Positions 63,927 to 64,000 of a stretch of 64,000 nucleotides of DNA are shown piece by piece (the first letter of the stretch is position 1; each line of letters starts with the position of its first letter). Source of the stretch: Polaribacter marinaquae (GTDB lineage Bacteria > Bacteroidota > Bacteroidia > Flavobacteriales > Flavobacteriaceae); assembly GCF_038019025.1 (NCBI RefSeq), contig NZ_CP150496.1:2682001-2746000 (forward strand). The letters are read 5' to 3'. Position numbers and translations under genes: made by a program. The notes under the pieces were generated by a model. That model made no database searches, had not been told where the DNA came from, and saw only the letters and a list, made by a program, of their open reading frames with translations.

Positions 63927-64000
63927 AAGAGTTTTAAAATATCTATTTTTTCTTACTATACTTGCTTTTTTAAGCTTTTTGTATAGTTTTACTTCGGTAA
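63916..64000 (+). CDS. ftsQ: FtsQ-like division protein (3' end outside window)
   Basis: Only 28 residues are visible: MKFKRVLKYLFFLTILAFLSFL, then YSFTSV. This is a short basic start followed by one membrane helix, the FtsQ topology. Position after murC in the dcw cluster is the main support. An in-frame ATG at 63910 would add two residues. The start overlaps murC. Confidence 0.75.
   Translation, partial: MKFKRVLKYLFFLTILAFLSFLYSFTSV

Noticed and set aside
1-64000. Defence systems, toxin-antitoxin pairs, prophage or riboswitches
   Set aside because: I looked in the gaps and among the proteins and saw none; apart from the HTH remnant near tRNA-Phe, the window is core genome.

Overview
The window is a stretch of chromosome from a member of the Bacteroidota, most probably a marine Flavobacteriaceae of the Polaribacter/Tenacibaculum kind. 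The evidence is the AT-rich sequence, TAnnTTTG-type -7 promoter elements, almost no Shine-Dalgarno sites, frequent TTG starts, and marker families: SprB/SprF-type type IX secretion partners, an Asn/Lys-rich Rho, DUF4293, DUF4920, DUF1684, MnmD, and a dcw cluster without murF. The genus is an inference.

Region by region. (1) 1-10.6 kb: the 3' part of a giant repeat adhesin (15 copies in register of a 468-bp unit, then Ca-binding repeats and a type-B CHU_C sorting domain), followed by a PorP/SprF-like outer-membrane protein and an OmpA/PD40 protein. Together they form a type IX secretion and attachment cassette. (2) 10.6-11.1 kb: a decayed excisionase-type HTH gene beside tRNA-Phe, probably an integration scar. 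(3) 11.1-16.6 kb: a tight operon coaX, outer-membrane barrel, TPR protein, lptC, small membrane protein, CNNM/CBS protein; then ppiD under its own promoter. (4) 19-25 kb: rho, DUF4293, and a two-component operon: LuxR-type regulator, lipoprotein with a duplicated domain, TPR histidine kinase. A pair of perfect palindromes and a third degenerate copy precede it, and a 22-bp perfect hairpin lies in the first codons of the kinase. (5) 25-38 kb: housekeeping genes (truA, ABC exporter, diadenylate cyclase, folP, ClC channel, crotonase, ilvE, mnmD and others). (6) 38-42 kb: a PhoX-like lipoprotein and a di-heme peroxidase separated by a terminator-like hairpin, then a 43-residue membrane protein. 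(7) 42-52.4 kb: glycosyltransferase and flippase-like protein, ruvC-hemW-cyclase, corA, yjbR-fthC, ade, rluA-type synthase, engB, hydrolase. (8) 52.5-64 kb: the division and cell-wall cluster mraZ-rsmH-ftsL-ftsI-murE-mraY-murD-ftsW-murG-murC-ftsQ, preceded by three 10-bp MraZ boxes. Its murE has no ATG, GTG or TTG start that would include the conserved N-terminus, and apparently starts at CTG.

Most of the window is ordinary core genome. The parts that deserve attention are the kinase hairpin and palindromes of the two-component operon, a dispersed element found three times exactly at the 3' end of genes, the near-identical adhesin repeats, and the CTG start of murE. I found no CRISPR array, transposase, prophage or recognisable defence system.
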